This document shows, piece after piece, positions 1-9,231 of a DNA stretch of 64,000 bases; positions within the stretch are counted from its first letter, which is position 1, and each line of letters opens with the position of its first letter. Under the pieces are notes generated by a model. It saw only the letters and a program-made list of their open reading frames with translations. It did no database searches and was not told the origin of the DNA. A program made the translations under genes and the position numbers. Source of the stretch: JAKPAM01 sp047601745 (lineage in GTDB: Bacteria; Pseudomonadota; Gammaproteobacteria; Burkholderiales; Burkholderiaceae_E); NCBI GenBank assembly GCA_047601745.1, contig JASGIS010000001.1, positions 5,146,001 through 5,210,000 on the forward strand, written 5' to 3'.

Positions 1-1222
1 CGAACTCGTTCATCGGCAGCGGCTGCATCTGCCCGGAGCCGGAGGCCGAGATCTGCACCTTCACTTTCAGCGGCTTGGCGGCCGACCAGCCGGCCTGCTG
101 CATCAGCCCCTGCGCGGCCTTCACGTCATACCGGATGTCGAACGTGGGGTTGCCCCACCACGGGTGCCCCGGCGGCACGACGCCCTTGGGCTCGGCCATC
201 ATGCCGCCCAGCAGTTGCTTGAGGCCGGCGCGGTCCACGCACAGGTTGGCGGCCTGGCGCACGCGTTTGTCCAGCCACGGCGAGTCGGGCGCGAACGACA
301 ACTGCCACGGCCACACGTGCGGCTGGGCGTTCGAGTAGATCTTGAAGCCGCGCTGCTTGATCTGGTCCATCGCGTCGGGCGCCGGCGCCTCGATCCAGTC
401 CACCTGGCCGCTCAGCAGGGCCGCCGTGCGGGCGTTGGCTTCGGGCATCGGCAGCAGCACCACCTTGTCGATCTTCGGCGTGCGCTTGGGATCCCAGTAG
501 CCTTTGTTGGCGGCCAGTTCCAGCCGCTCGCGCGGCACGAAACGCGTGACCCGGAACGGACCGGAGCCGGACGGATCGGCCGCGAAGGCGGTCCACGCGG
601 CCTTGGCCTTGTCGGCCGGCGTGGCGCCCTGGGCGGCGTCGAACTTCTTCTGCCAAGCCACCGGCGAGGCCATGTACAGGTTGCTCAGGTTGATGGGCAG
701 GAAGGAGTCCGGCTCGGTCGTGATCAGTTCGACCGTCGTGTCGTCGATCTTGCGGGCGCTCTTGAGCGTCGGCATGCGTGAGGCCGTCACGCCGACCTGA
801 CTGGCGTCGAACTGAACGGCCTCCTTGTTCAGCACCTTGTCCACGTTCCAGACCACCGCGTCGGCGTTGAACGGCGAGCCGTCATGGAACTTGACGTCGG
901 GGCGCAGCTTGAAGACCCATTTGGTCTTGTCCTTGTCGTCCACGGCCCAGGAAACGGCCAGGCCGGGGATCAGCACGCTGGGCGCGTCGGCCTTGGACAA
1001 GTCCCATTGCGTCAGCGAGTCGTAGATCGGGATGCCGGTGAATCGATTGCCCTCGAAGCCCTGGTCCGGTTGGCCCAGCGTGCGCGGAATGTCGGCTGCC
1101 GTCATGGCGATGCGCAGCGTCTTGTCCTGCGCCAGCGCGGTGCCGCCGGCCAGCAGCATCAGCGCCGCCAGGGCACCGGCACGCAGTACACACGAACGAG
1201 GAGTCGGGAGGAAACGAGGCAC
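1..1222 (-). CDS. ABC transporter substrate-binding protein, family 5 (peptide type), partial
   Basis: This is the periplasmic binding protein of a peptide or nickel-type ABC importer (SBP_bac_5 family); it delivers a ligand to inner-membrane permeases not seen here. The 3' end runs off the window, so about 407 residues are visible of a family length near 500-530. I chose the GTG at 1222: it follows a GGAG motif by about 8 bases and gives a signal peptide (MPRFLPTPRSCVLRAG, then a leucine/alanine-rich core ending ALAQ). The mature protein opens with KTLRIAMTAADIPRTLG, and the segments WVFKLRPDVKFHDGSPF and SGSGPFRVTRF are hallmarks of this family. The ligand cannot be told from sequence. It is transcribed away from the downstream ATPase gene. 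Confidence 0.9.
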   Translation of the reverse strand, partial: MPRFLPTPRSCVLRAGALAALMLLAGGTALAQDKTLRIAMTAADIPRTLGQPDQGFEGNRFTGIPIYDSLTQWDLSKADAPSVLIPGLAVSWAVDDKDKTKWVFKLRPDVKFHDGSPFNADAVVWNVDKVLNKEAVQFDASQVGVTASRMPTLKSARKIDDTTVELITTEPDSFLPINLSNLYMASPVAWQKKFDAAQGATPADKAKAAWTAFAADPSGSGPFRVTRFVPRERLELAANKGYWDPKRTPKIDKVVLLPMPEANARTAALLSGQVDWIEAPAPDAMDQIKQRGFKIYSNAQPHVWPWQLSFAPDSPWLDKRVRQAANLCVDRAGLKQLLGGMMAEPKGVVPPGHPWWGNPTFDIRYDVKAAQGLMQQAGWSAAKPLKVKVQISASGSGQMQPLPMNEF

Positions 1223-1429
1223 AGGCGAGGCTCCGATTGGCGTGGGGATTTCGGGAGGGTCGATACCCGTATCGCCGGAGCAATAATCGAGCCAGTCCTC
1301 GCCGGCCCGCTGGAGCGGAACGGCCGAGCGACCGCTGATTCGCCGCAGCGCCGGCAACAGGTTTGTCCGTGGTCTATCCTCGGGCAGTGAAATGTCCGTG
1401 GAGCCGCTGGCACGGAACCGGCCGATACC

Positions 1430-1966
1430 ATGAACCACTTCATCATCATTTCCGGCTGCTCGGGCGGCGGCAAATCGACCCTGCTGGCCGAACTCCACCG
1501 ACGCGGATATGCGGTGGTGGAAGAACCCGGACGGCGCATCGTTCGGGAACAGACACGTACGGGCGGTCAAGCCCTGCCGTGGCTCGACACGGTGAATTTT
1601 CTGCGCCGGACCATCGACCTCGCGCTGGAGGACCTGGCCGATGCGCCACGCAGCAACTCGCGATGGGTCTTCTTCGACCGAGGCCTGATCGATGCGGCGG
1701 CGGCGCTCCAGGAACTGACGGGCGATCCCGTCCTGAACACGCTCGCTCGGGCGCATCGCTATCACCCGCACGTCTTCCTGGCTCCGCCCTGGCCGGAAAT
1801 CTATGTCCGGGACGAGGAACGCCGTCACGACATCGATGCAGCGCTGGACGAATTCGAACGGCTCCAGCGCACTTATCCGGCGCTGGGCTATTCGGTATCG
1901 CTGTTACCCAAGGTCGGCGTGGCGCAGCGCGCGGACTTCGTGCTGGATACCTTGGAAGGCCGCTGA
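1430..1966 (+). CDS. AAA family ATPase / small P-loop kinase-like protein
   Basis: A 178-residue soluble P-loop NTPase of the AAA_28 type. The Walker A motif GCSGGGKST lies at residues 9-17, directly after a hydrophobic strand (HFIIIS). The segment VVEEPGRRIVREQ follows, and FFDRGLIDAA (about residues 82-91) is the likely Walker B-like acidic strand. Length and order fit this family, whose members bind ATP or GTP and probably phosphorylate small molecules; no substrate is known. The gene stands alone, more than 150 bases from the next one, so context adds nothing. It could also be called a predicted nucleoside kinase. Confidence 0.8.
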   Translation: MNHFIIISGCSGGGKSTLLAELHRRGYAVVEEPGRRIVREQTRTGGQALPWLDTVNFLRRTIDLALEDLADAPRSNSRWVFFDRGLIDAAAALQELTGDPVLNTLARAHRYHPHVFLAPPWPEIYVRDEERRHDIDAALDEFERLQRTYPALGYSVSLLPKVGVAQRADFVLDTLEGR

Positions 1967-2125
1967 GCCGACACATCGAGCATCTCACCGGGGACACGAC
2001 CGCGTTCCGGGAGAAACACGACGCTCGCTCGCCGAGGCGCCGAGCGCCCGTCATCGCCCGAGGCTGTATCGTAGAGGTGCCAGAATCTCCATCGCACTGG
2101 CAAGAAAGACAAGGAGACAAGCCCT

Positions 2126-2656
2126 ATGGCACGCATTCCCTACATCGACGATGACACGATGCCCGTCACCATGTTCGCGCACGAAAAGGCGGCGCTATCG
2201 GAGACGCGACGCGCGAACCTCTACCGGGCGCTGCCCGTGCATCGCGCCCTGGCGGGACAGATCCTGGCAACCATCGACGTGCTGGTGAAGAACGGCACGC
2301 TGGGCATTCGCCTGCGCGAGCTGGTGATCCTGCGCGTGGCGGCGCGAAGCCATTGCGCCTACGAGATCCACCACCACAAGCGCATCGCCGCGCGCGGCGG
2401 CATCTCCGTGCCGGAGATCGACGCCGCGCTGCTCACGGGCGATGACGGCGTGCTACCCGAATCCGAGCGGCGGCTGCTGCGCTACGTCGATGCATTGGTC
2501 ATCGACGTGAAGGCGCCCGGCCCGTTGTTCGACGCGGTGTGCGACGACCTGGGGGTGGAGAAGGCCGTCGAGGTCATCCATCTCGTCGGCTTCTACATGT
2601 CGCTCGCGCGCTTCCTGGAGACCACCGAGGTCGACATCGAGAGCGACAACCGATGA
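2126..2656 (+). CDS. carboxymuconolactone decarboxylase family protein
   Basis: A 176-residue all-helical protein of the CMD/AhpD superfamily. The core ELVILRVAARSHCAYEIHHH (residues about 69-88) has the usual conserved Glu, the single Cys and the following His. The second Cys of the AhpD CxxC motif is absent, which argues against an AhpD-type disulfide reductase. Members act on lactones or peroxides, often beside aromatic or ketone catabolic genes. It begins ATG GCA CGC after an AGGAGA motif. The next gene, a Bug-type receptor, starts 48 bases on, so the two plus the SDR gene may form one operon for uptake and oxidation of a carboxylated or aromatic compound (inference). Confidence 0.85.
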   Translation: MARIPYIDDDTMPVTMFAHEKAALSETRRANLYRALPVHRALAGQILATIDVLVKNGTLGIRLRELVILRVAARSHCAYEIHHHKRIAARGGISVPEIDAALLTGDDGVLPESERRLLRYVDALVIDVKAPGPLFDAVCDDLGVEKAVEVIHLVGFYMSLARFLETTEVDIESDNR

Positions 2657-2703
2657 CGCGCCGCCATCCACTCCCCCCGGAAAACGTCGAGAGGCCATCC
2701 GCC

Positions 2704-3669
2704 ATGAAGAGGCTCGCCGGCGTCGCGTTCGCGTCGCTGCTGTCCTCTGGCCTGGCCCATGCCCAGAACGAAGACCACTACCCGAGCCGCCCCATCACCG
2801 CCATCCTGTCCAGTGCGCCGGGTGCCGGCAGCGACATCATCATGCGCTACCTCGCCACCAAGCTCACACCGATTCTCGGCCAGCCGTTCGTGATGGACAA
2901 CAAGCCGGGCGCCAACGGCGCCATCGCGATGACCGCGGTCAAACACGCCAAACCCGACGGCTACACGCTCACGCTGGGCGCCTCCTCCTCGCACGTGTTG
3001 AACCCGGTGCTGTACGCCAACCTGCCCTACCATCCGATCAAGGACTTCACGGCGATCGGGCAGCTCGGCACCGTGGGCATCCTGATGGTCGCATCCAACG
3101 ACTTCCCGGCCGACAATCTCGAAGAACTGGCCGCGATCGCCCGCAAGCAGAAGGAGCCGCTGCAATACGCGAGCTACGGCATCGGATCGACCGGACACTT
3201 CTGCGGCGAAGTGCTGGCCCAGATGCAGGGCTACAAGCTCGCGCACGTGCCGTTCAAGAGTGTGCCGCAGGTCATCACCGCCCTGATGGCCGGTGACGTC
3301 AAGGTGGGTTTCACGGACATGACCGCGGGCACCGCGGCGGTCAAGAACGGGCAGATCAAGGCGCTTGCGTCCTGCACGTCCAAGTCACCGAGCCTGCCCG
3401 ACGTCGGCGGCTACGTGGATCAGGGCGTCGACTTCGACCGCAAGTTCCGCTGGGTGCTCTACGGCCCCGCCGGCATTCCCGAGCCCGTGGTCAAGAAACT
3501 GCGCGATGCGCTCGACACCGCGCTCGCCATGCCGGACGTCGTCGCCAAGTTTCGTGAATTCGGCATCACAGCCGAGTCCCTCGATGGCGACAAGGTCAAC
3601 CGGATCGTCGAAAGCGATATCGCCGAATGGAAAGACATCGCTCGCAAGGGCCACATCACCGCGCAATGA
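2704..3669 (+). CDS. Bug-family tripartite tricarboxylate transporter receptor
   Basis: A 321-residue periplasmic solute receptor of the Bug/TctC family, which captures carboxylates for TctAB-type membrane permeases. The ATG at 2704 gives a signal peptide (MKRLAGVAFASLLSSGLAHA), whereas an upstream in-frame start would add a non-secretory tail. Family hallmarks are YPSRPITAILSSAPGAGSD, the PFVMDNKPGANG loop and AKPDGYTL. The length is normal. No tctA or tctB gene is adjacent, which is common in Burkholderiales where such receptors are scattered. It lies between the CMD-family and SDR genes on the same strand, so its ligand may be their substrate. Confidence 0.93.
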   Translation: MKRLAGVAFASLLSSGLAHAQNEDHYPSRPITAILSSAPGAGSDIIMRYLATKLTPILGQPFVMDNKPGANGAIAMTAVKHAKPDGYTLTLGASSSHVLNPVLYANLPYHPIKDFTAIGQLGTVGILMVASNDFPADNLEELAAIARKQKEPLQYASYGIGSTGHFCGEVLAQMQGYKLAHVPFKSVPQVITALMAGDVKVGFTDMTAGTAAVKNGQIKALASCTSKSPSLPDVGGYVDQGVDFDRKFRWVLYGPAGIPEPVVKKLRDALDTALAMPDVVAKFREFGITAESLDGDKVNRIVESDIAEWKDIARKGHITAQ

Positions 3670-3808
3670 GCATGCCCCCAAGCAGCCTCGCCGCGCGCCC
3701 ACCGCGGGCCACGCCAAATCCATTCGATGCAACAGCGTACGGTCGGGCCTGATCGACACGCCCATGGGCCGCGACGAGACCGCCCGATAAGGGCATGGAG
3801 CAATCATC

Positions 3809-4615
3809 ATGAACGATGCAACGCAAGGACTACCCCGTCCTCTGGACGGTAGAGTGGCCGTCGTCACCGGCGCCGGCTCGCGGGCCGACGGCATCGGCAA
3901 CGGCCGCGCCGCCGCGATCCTGCTGGCCCGCGACGGCGCCAAGGTGCTGCTGATCGATACCGTAGCCGAATGGGCCGAGACCACCCGCCGCATGATCGAG
4001 GAAGCGGGCGGCGAGGCGTTGGTCCATACGGGTAACGTGAGCCGCAACGCGGACTGCCGCGACGCCGCGGCCGCGGCGCTGACGCAGTGGGGCCGCATCG
4101 ACATCCTGGTCAACAACGTGGGCATCGGCGGCCCGCGGGGCACGGCGCTGGACGTGGATCTGGACGAGTGGGACGAGGCCCTGCGCATCAACGTCACCTC
4201 CATGATGCTCATGGCCCGGCACTGCCTGCCGCCGATGCTGGCGCAGGGAAAGGGCACGATCATCAACGTGGCCTCCGTCCTGGGCCTGTTGGGCGGTCAT
4301 CCGAGCCTGTTGTATTCCACCTCCAAGGGCGCGGTAGTCAACATGACACGCGCGATGGCGGCCCAGCACGGCCGCCAGGGCATCCGCGTGAACTGCGTGG
4401 CGCCCGGCATGGTGCACACGCCCATGGTGTATGCCGGCGGCATGAGCGAGGCCGTGCGCGAGACACGGCGCAAGATTTCGCTGCTCGAAACCGAGGGCAC
4501 CGGCTGGGACGTCGGCCACGCCGTCCGGTATCTGGCAGGCGACGAGGCCGGCTGGGTCACGGGCGTGATCCTGCCGGTGGACGCGGGCACCACCGCCGGT
4601 CGCCACTTCTACTGA
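3809..4615 (+). CDS. SDR family NAD(P)-dependent oxidoreductase
   Basis: A classical short-chain dehydrogenase/reductase of 268 residues. The cofactor glycine motif appears as VTGAGSRADGIGNGRA (about residues 19-34), longer than the usual TGxxxGIG spacing, and ends in GIGNG. NNVG (about residues 98-101) is the adenine-loop motif. The catalytic residues lie in INVASVLGLLGG (Ser) and YSTSKGA (Tyr and Lys). The C-terminal GDEAGWVTGVILPVDAG is typical. The substrate is probably an alcohol or hydroxy-acid, unknown. It is 139 bases from the Bug receptor gene and preceded by a GGAG motif. Confidence 0.93.
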   Translation: MNDATQGLPRPLDGRVAVVTGAGSRADGIGNGRAAAILLARDGAKVLLIDTVAEWAETTRRMIEEAGGEALVHTGNVSRNADCRDAAAAALTQWGRIDILVNNVGIGGPRGTALDVDLDEWDEALRINVTSMMLMARHCLPPMLAQGKGTIINVASVLGLLGGHPSLLYSTSKGAVVNMTRAMAAQHGRQGIRVNCVAPGMVHTPMVYAGGMSEAVRETRRKISLLETEGTGWDVGHAVRYLAGDEAGWVTGVILPVDAGTTAGRHFY

Positions 4616-4754
4616 TGGCTGGCGGCCCACCGGCCGGCGCTGCGTCAGCCGATGGCGACCTTGTGAAACACTTCGGCATCCTTTCTCAAGCAGCGCTTCG
4701 GTAACCTCCGTCGGAGCAGGCTCGCGAGCCTCGATATCGGCAACGGACGGAATC

Positions 4755-5456
4755 ATGAACAAGACTCTTGCGATCATGTTACTGGCGGCATCGGCCCTGC
4801 TCGGACCGGCACCCGCCGCCGCGCTTCCCTACACGCTGTATGAATTCCAGGTCCTGTCCCGCGAGTGTCGTTACATCCAAGGCGGTATCGCGGACATGAT
4901 GCACTGCGACCGCGCGACCTACGGGCTCGACAACCTGAACGGACTGCGCGTCGGCCTTTCCGCGAATGAAGGGTCGCTCGCCGTCTTCACCGATTGGCTC
5001 TTCGATCCGGTCGCCCCCTACAAGGAATACAGCAACGCCAACGTTGCCTACACTAATTTCGACAAGATCGGAACGGAAGTGGACCTGGACGCCGGGCTTT
5101 GTTACGGCCCCTACTTCTGCCGGGTGGAATCCGCCTTCAGGGTCGACGAGGATCTGAACATGCTCACCGGCAGTCTTTTCACGTTGACGGCGAACGACAT
5201 GTTCGACATGGCCTCGGGGCCATCGGCAATCTGGAGCGGCTACTACGGATCCGACACCATCATGGCCGCGCAGCTACACTTTACCGGCGTCTGGAGGAGC
5301 GAAATTCCCGAACCAACGACCCTCGCCCTTTTCGGCGCCGGCCTGCTGGGGGTGATCGGGATGCGGAGACGGAAGATCGGAACAGAGCCTCGCGGCCCTG
5401 GTTTGCAGCACGGTAAGGTAAGCGGCAATCCGACGCGATTGTTGATCCAGTCGTAG
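4755..5456 (+). CDS. PEP-CTERM sorting domain-containing protein
   Basis: A 233-residue exported protein with an N-terminal signal peptide (hydrophobic LAIMLLAASALLGPAPAAAL) and a C-terminal PEP-CTERM signal: PEPTTLALFGAGLLGV followed by the basic cluster MRRRK. In such proteins the PEP motif is cut by an exosortase (XrtA type) and the protein is anchored or secreted with exopolysaccharide. The middle is rich in aromatic and acidic residues with four Cys, without a recognised domain. Unusually, about 27 residues follow the basic cluster, where most family members stop within about 10; the stop may have shifted by mutation. No exosortase gene is in the window. Confidence 0.85.
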   Translation: MNKTLAIMLLAASALLGPAPAAALPYTLYEFQVLSRECRYIQGGIADMMHCDRATYGLDNLNGLRVGLSANEGSLAVFTDWLFDPVAPYKEYSNANVAYTNFDKIGTEVDLDAGLCYGPYFCRVESAFRVDEDLNMLTGSLFTLTANDMFDMASGPSAIWSGYYGSDTIMAAQLHFTGVWRSEIPEPTTLALFGAGLLGVIGMRRRKIGTEPRGPGLQHGKVSGNPTRLLIQS

Positions 5457-5626
5457 CCTTGTTGCTACGACGAGAACATCCTCCCAATCCATTCGGACGC
5501 AGGCTTCGGCACGCACAGCATTGCCCGGCTGGATGGCGCAAACCATCGGCGAGCAAGCTGCTGCAGCTGCCGGCTCGCCGACGCCTGGTCGACTGCCTAC
5601 CCTGAGCCTCGCGGGACGGTCAGCGA

Positions 5627-6400
5627 TCAGCCCGACAAGTTCGAGAAATCCGGCGGCCTGCGCTCAGCGAAGGCAGTGAAGGCTTCACGGGCTTCTGGCG
5701 TTGCCAGCCTTTCCTTGAATATTCCGTTTTCCTCGGTCATTCGGGCCAGAATCCGCTCCTGATCGCGCATCAGCCGCTTGGTCGCGCTGAGCGCGCCGGC
5801 AGGCCGCCTCGTCAGCGCGATTGTGGCATCCAGAGCGCGATTGCGCAGTTCTGCCTGCGCCACCACAGCATTCGCCAGTCCGCAGGCCAGCGCGGTCGTC
5901 GCATCCATCGGCTCGCCGAGCGCGAACATCGCATAGGCCCGCGCGTGACCTATCCGCAAAGGCAACAGCAGGCTCGAGGCAGCTTCCGGCACCAGCGCCA
6001 GATTGACGAAGGGCGTGATCAGTCGCGCATTCTCGGCGAGATAGACGAGATCGCAATGCAGCAGCATGGTCGTGCCGACGCCGACCGCATTGCCGTGAAC
6101 AGCCGCGACCAACGGCTTGCTTGCCTGGCCTATGGTGGCGATGAAGCGCTGGGCCGGGCTTGGCCCAACGCTTTCGCCGCGCGACCGGCTCGCGAAATCA
6201 GACAAGTCGTTGCCCGCGGTAAAACTGTCGCCGTCACCCTGGAACAGGACCACCCGGACGGATGGATCCGCCTCGGCCTGCTCGAGCGCGTCCGATAGCG
6301 CGTTGTACATCGCACCAGTCAGCGCGTTCTTCTTGTCGGGCCGCTGCAGCGTCAGAGTCATGACGCCGGCCGCGATCCCGATCCCGATGTGCTCGGTCAT
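5627..6400 (-). CDS. enoyl-CoA hydratase/isomerase family protein
   Basis: A 257-residue crotonase-fold enzyme acting on acyl-CoA thioesters. The ATG at 6400 (MTEHIGIGIAAG) is preferred to an upstream in-frame start because it matches the usual family start. RPDKKNALTG marks the first strand, AGNDLSDF (about residues 60-67) supplies the first oxyanion-hole segment, and HGNAVGVGTTMLLHCDLVY supplies the second. The usual catalytic Glu region reads FVNLALVPEAASSLLLP, with Glu present. It ends with FAERRPPDF, typical of the family. Only 10 bases separate it from the upstream nitronate monooxygenase gene, so the two are one operon. Confidence 0.93.
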   Translation of the reverse strand: MTEHIGIGIAAGVMTLTLQRPDKKNALTGAMYNALSDALEQAEADPSVRVVLFQGDGDSFTAGNDLSDFASRSRGESVGPSPAQRFIATIGQASKPLVAAVHGNAVGVGTTMLLHCDLVYLAENARLITPFVNLALVPEAASSLLLPLRIGHARAYAMFALGEPMDATTALACGLANAVVAQAELRNRALDATIALTRRPAGALSATKRLMRDQERILARMTEENGIFKERLATPEAREAFTAFAERRPPDFSNLSG

Positions 6401-6410
6401 GATCCTATCC

Positions 6411-7415
6411 TCAGAAGGACGTATGGGGCCGCGTCCTGGCGCCATCGAAGAGTTCGGTCAGGCGGTGGTGAGCGATCTTCTCGGCCTCGCCCATGATCCG
6501 ATCGATCAATTCCTTTACCGTCGGAATGTCGTCGATCAACGAAGCAACGAGTCCGCAGGACCATGCGCCTGCGTCCATATCACCGTCCTTCATGACCTTC
6601 GGATAGACGCCGGCCACCTCCGGGACGATATCCTCGAATACGATCTTTGATCCGAGCGCTCTCTCCTTCTCCAGAAGGCGCTCGACGCCGGCGTTGGTCA
6701 ATACGCGCTCGGTGTTGCGCAACGGCCGCATAATCAAACGTGTGTCAAGTTCGGTAGCGCCCAGGATCGCTCGCTTGACGTTTTCATGCACGGGAGCTTC
6801 CTTCGTTGCGATGAAGCGCGTGCCCATGTTGATGCCCTCGGCACCGAGCGCGAGCGCGGCAACCAACTGGGCGCCGGTGCCAATGCCGCCCGACGCAACA
6901 AAAGGAACACTCAGTTTTCTTGCGGCCAGAGGCAGAAGAATCATGTTGGGAACATCGTCTTCACCCGGATGACCGGCGCATTCGAATCCGTCGATGCTCA
7001 AAGCATCGCATCCGGCCTCCTGCGCACTCAACGCATGCCGAACGGCTGTGCATTTGTGAATGACCTTGATGCCCGCATCCTTGAGCATGGGCAACCATTT
7101 CTTCGGATTATTGCCAGCCGTTTCGACGATTTTCACGCCGCCCTCGATGATCGACTTGATAAACCCAGGATAATCGGGAGGTGTCACGGAGGGGAGAAAC
7201 GTCAGATTCACACCAAACGGCTTGTCCGTCAGCTCACGGCACCGAGCAATTTCGTTCGCCAGATTCTCGGATGTGCGCTGCGTGACTGCCGTGATGATGC
7301 CCAGCCCGCCAGCGTTCGATACCGCCGCCGCCATCTCGGCAAAGCCTACCCAATGCATGCCACCCTGAACGATCGGATACTCTATGCCAAACAGTTCGGT
7401 AATCGCAGTTTTCAT
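6411..7415 (-). CDS. nitronate monooxygenase (NMO/2-nitropropane dioxygenase family)
   Basis: A 334-residue FMN-dependent TIM-barrel enzyme that oxidises nitronates, or acts as a related enoyl reductase-like flavoprotein. The ATG at 7415 (MKTAITELFGIEYPIVQGGMHWVGF) is preceded by GAGGGG; a longer in-frame reading upstream is unlikely coding. Motifs include PIVQGGM, GGLGIITA, the DALSIDGFECAGHPGE segment (flavin and active-site His region), and VASGGIGTGAQLVAALALGAEGINMGTRF for phosphate binding. It heads an operon with the enoyl-CoA hydratase gene, which suggests a degradation role for an acyl-CoA-linked compound (inference). The divergent AraC regulator is the obvious candidate controller. 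Confidence 0.93.
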   Translation of the reverse strand: MKTAITELFGIEYPIVQGGMHWVGFAEMAAAVSNAGGLGIITAVTQRTSENLANEIARCRELTDKPFGVNLTFLPSVTPPDYPGFIKSIIEGGVKIVETAGNNPKKWLPMLKDAGIKVIHKCTAVRHALSAQEAGCDALSIDGFECAGHPGEDDVPNMILLPLAARKLSVPFVASGGIGTGAQLVAALALGAEGINMGTRFIATKEAPVHENVKRAILGATELDTRLIMRPLRNTERVLTNAGVERLLEKERALGSKIVFEDIVPEVAGVYPKVMKDGDMDAGAWSCGLVASLIDDIPTVKELIDRIMGEAEKIAHHRLTELFDGARTRPHTSF

Positions 7416-7881
7416 GAACGTCCCCTCTTTCAACTTTGTTGGATTAGTCGCTCGGCTCCGCCAGCCGTGCGACGCCGAGCAGCTAGGCGCTTTGGCTCGG
7501 AACGCCGCTCGGGTGGCGTATTGCGTCCGATCCCCCACGAACGCATTGCACTCATGTGTCACACTTCAGTTGCGCGGTAGCCGCCGATCAGTGGGCAACC
7601 TCTTGCCATCCGATCCCGTTTTCATTTTCAGGCATTGGCCCATTCACTCTTATGCTTGAGACACCTGATATGTACCGGACCATATTTTCGAAACAGGCCT
7701 GCCAACTGACAAGGTGATTTTCCGACATCGTAAGGGTGACTTGCAGACACGCGGGTTCCCGGTATCTTGGCCTCGTTGGCGACGTGCCCGGGAGGCTACC
7801 CGGACGGTGCGAACGGCGAGTTCACACGGCTACTTCCGTCCGTCGGCGGGTTGTCGTGCCGACTGAATAGGGAGAAGGCGG
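7416..7881. other. intergenic region between nitronate monooxygenase and AraC genes
   Basis: These 466 bases separate two divergent genes and so should hold both promoters and AraC binding sites. Open frames here give no convincing protein. The part nearest AraC is AT-richer. I see no clear palindrome or terminator. Confidence 0.5.
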
Positions 7882-9015
7882 ATGGCTCTGACGCGGAGTA
7901 ATCGCGAGAAACGTTACAGTGAGGCTGACACACCGACGCCCGGGAGATCGGATGCCAGACAATATGCGGCGAGCAGTCCGATTATTGATTTCGACAAGCG
8001 CGCCTACCCCGCTCACAAGCTGGCTGCTCTGGTCGATTCGCTGAATGAAATCGACGTTCGCGCGACGACACTCCTGTCCGGAAGCGGGTTGACCGAAAAG
8101 GAGTTGCGGTCGGCATCGGCGCATATTTCTTATCGCCAGATGGCCACGCTGTTTCGTAATGCACTTCGACTGTCACCGGATCCGGCGTTTGCCCTGCGTG
8201 CCGGCCTTCGTATGCGCATCACCGCATATGGAATGTACGGATACGCTTTGATGAGCAGTTCTTCGCACAAGGAAGGCCTTGAGTTGGCAACCAAGTACCA
8301 TCTCGTAATGGGCCCGGTCGCCAGGATGACTCACACGGCGAACGACGACGATTTGGTGTTTTCATACGAACCGATATTGTCGGAGAATCCTGGCGACGGT
8401 CTTTATCGGAGTTGCATAGAGTTCATTTTTTCAAGCCATCTGACATTGAACAAGGATCTCTATGGATCGTTGTTCGAATTATCAGGAATAAGCGTCAAAT
8501 ATCCGGCGCCTCCCTATGCGAGCAAGTACAGGAAGGTGTTTGGTTGCCCGATCGAGTTTGGTCGTCAATACAATGAAATAAGATTCAATAAAAAATGGCT
8601 GGATGATCCGATGCCGTTTTCAAACCCCATCACGAACGCCTACGCACGAGAAATATGCGAGCAACTTCTCCTGAGGGCCGATTTCGTCCCCAGTGTCGTA
8701 TCGCGGATTCGCGGCTTCCTCATCGACCATCCTGGATGGTTTCCCAGGGTCGAAGCGATGGCGGCGCAATTGTCCATGAGCTCGCGCAAACTGCATCGCC
8801 TCCTTGAAGCCGAGCAGACCAATTATCGGCAGCTTCTAAACGAAATACGTATGGAGCTTGCAATCAAGTATTTGCGCGAAACTCGCATGAGCAACGAGGA
8901 GATTGCTGCGAGGCTCGGCTATAGTGACGCGTCAAACTTCAGACATGCGTTCGTTCGCTGGACTGGAAAACGTCCCTCCGACTATCGTGTACAAGAGACG
9001 CCTGACTCTCAATGA
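7882..9015 (+). CDS. AraC family transcriptional regulator
   Basis: A 377-residue AraC/XylS regulator. The first 200 or so residues after an unusual polar 40-residue leader match the Arabinose_bd-type ligand domain used by OruR/ArgR-like regulators (for example SAHISYRQMATLFRNALRLSPDPAFALRAG). The C-terminal 100 residues form the double helix-turn-helix: AAQLSMSSRKLHRLLEAEQTNYRQLL then IAARLGYSDASNFRHAFVRWTGKRPSDYR. The start follows GGAGAAGG. Base composition is clearly less GC-rich than its neighbours (for example many AAT, ATA and TTT codons), which suggests recent acquisition. It is divergent from the nitronate monooxygenase operon, which it probably regulates. Confidence 0.93.
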   Translation: MALTRSNREKRYSEADTPTPGRSDARQYAASSPIIDFDKRAYPAHKLAALVDSLNEIDVRATTLLSGSGLTEKELRSASAHISYRQMATLFRNALRLSPDPAFALRAGLRMRITAYGMYGYALMSSSSHKEGLELATKYHLVMGPVARMTHTANDDDLVFSYEPILSENPGDGLYRSCIEFIFSSHLTLNKDLYGSLFELSGISVKYPAPPYASKYRKVFGCPIEFGRQYNEIRFNKKWLDDPMPFSNPITNAYAREICEQLLLRADFVPSVVSRIRGFLIDHPGWFPRVEAMAAQLSMSSRKLHRLLEAEQTNYRQLLNEIRMELAIKYLRETRMSNEEIAARLGYSDASNFRHAFVRWTGKRPSDYRVQETPDSQ

Positions 9016-9231
9016 GGTCATCTTGTGATGAATTGGAAATCGCTATAAAGAAGCTGGCGAACGTATTACGTGCGCTTTCGAGCTGAGCTGCTGATGCATA
9101 TTCACGCGGCGAACGCCATGGACGATTGGCAGCGCGAAGCGAGTGATGCCAGGATGCTACGTGCCGAGAACGCGATGCTCAGGGCACCGCTTTGAAGCGT
9201 TTGCTCGATAGCCCGGTGTCGTGAGTCACGG

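Noticed and set aside
5451..5470. hairpin TCGTAGC/GCTACGA at the PEP-CTERM gene stop, as a terminator
   Set aside because: The stem is perfect but only 7 bases and no T-run follows, so I do not call it a terminator.
9093..9197. small plus-strand ORF (MHIHAANAMDDWQREA...) as a transposase fragment
   Set aside because: It has a weak heptad pattern only; I could not match it to any IS family.
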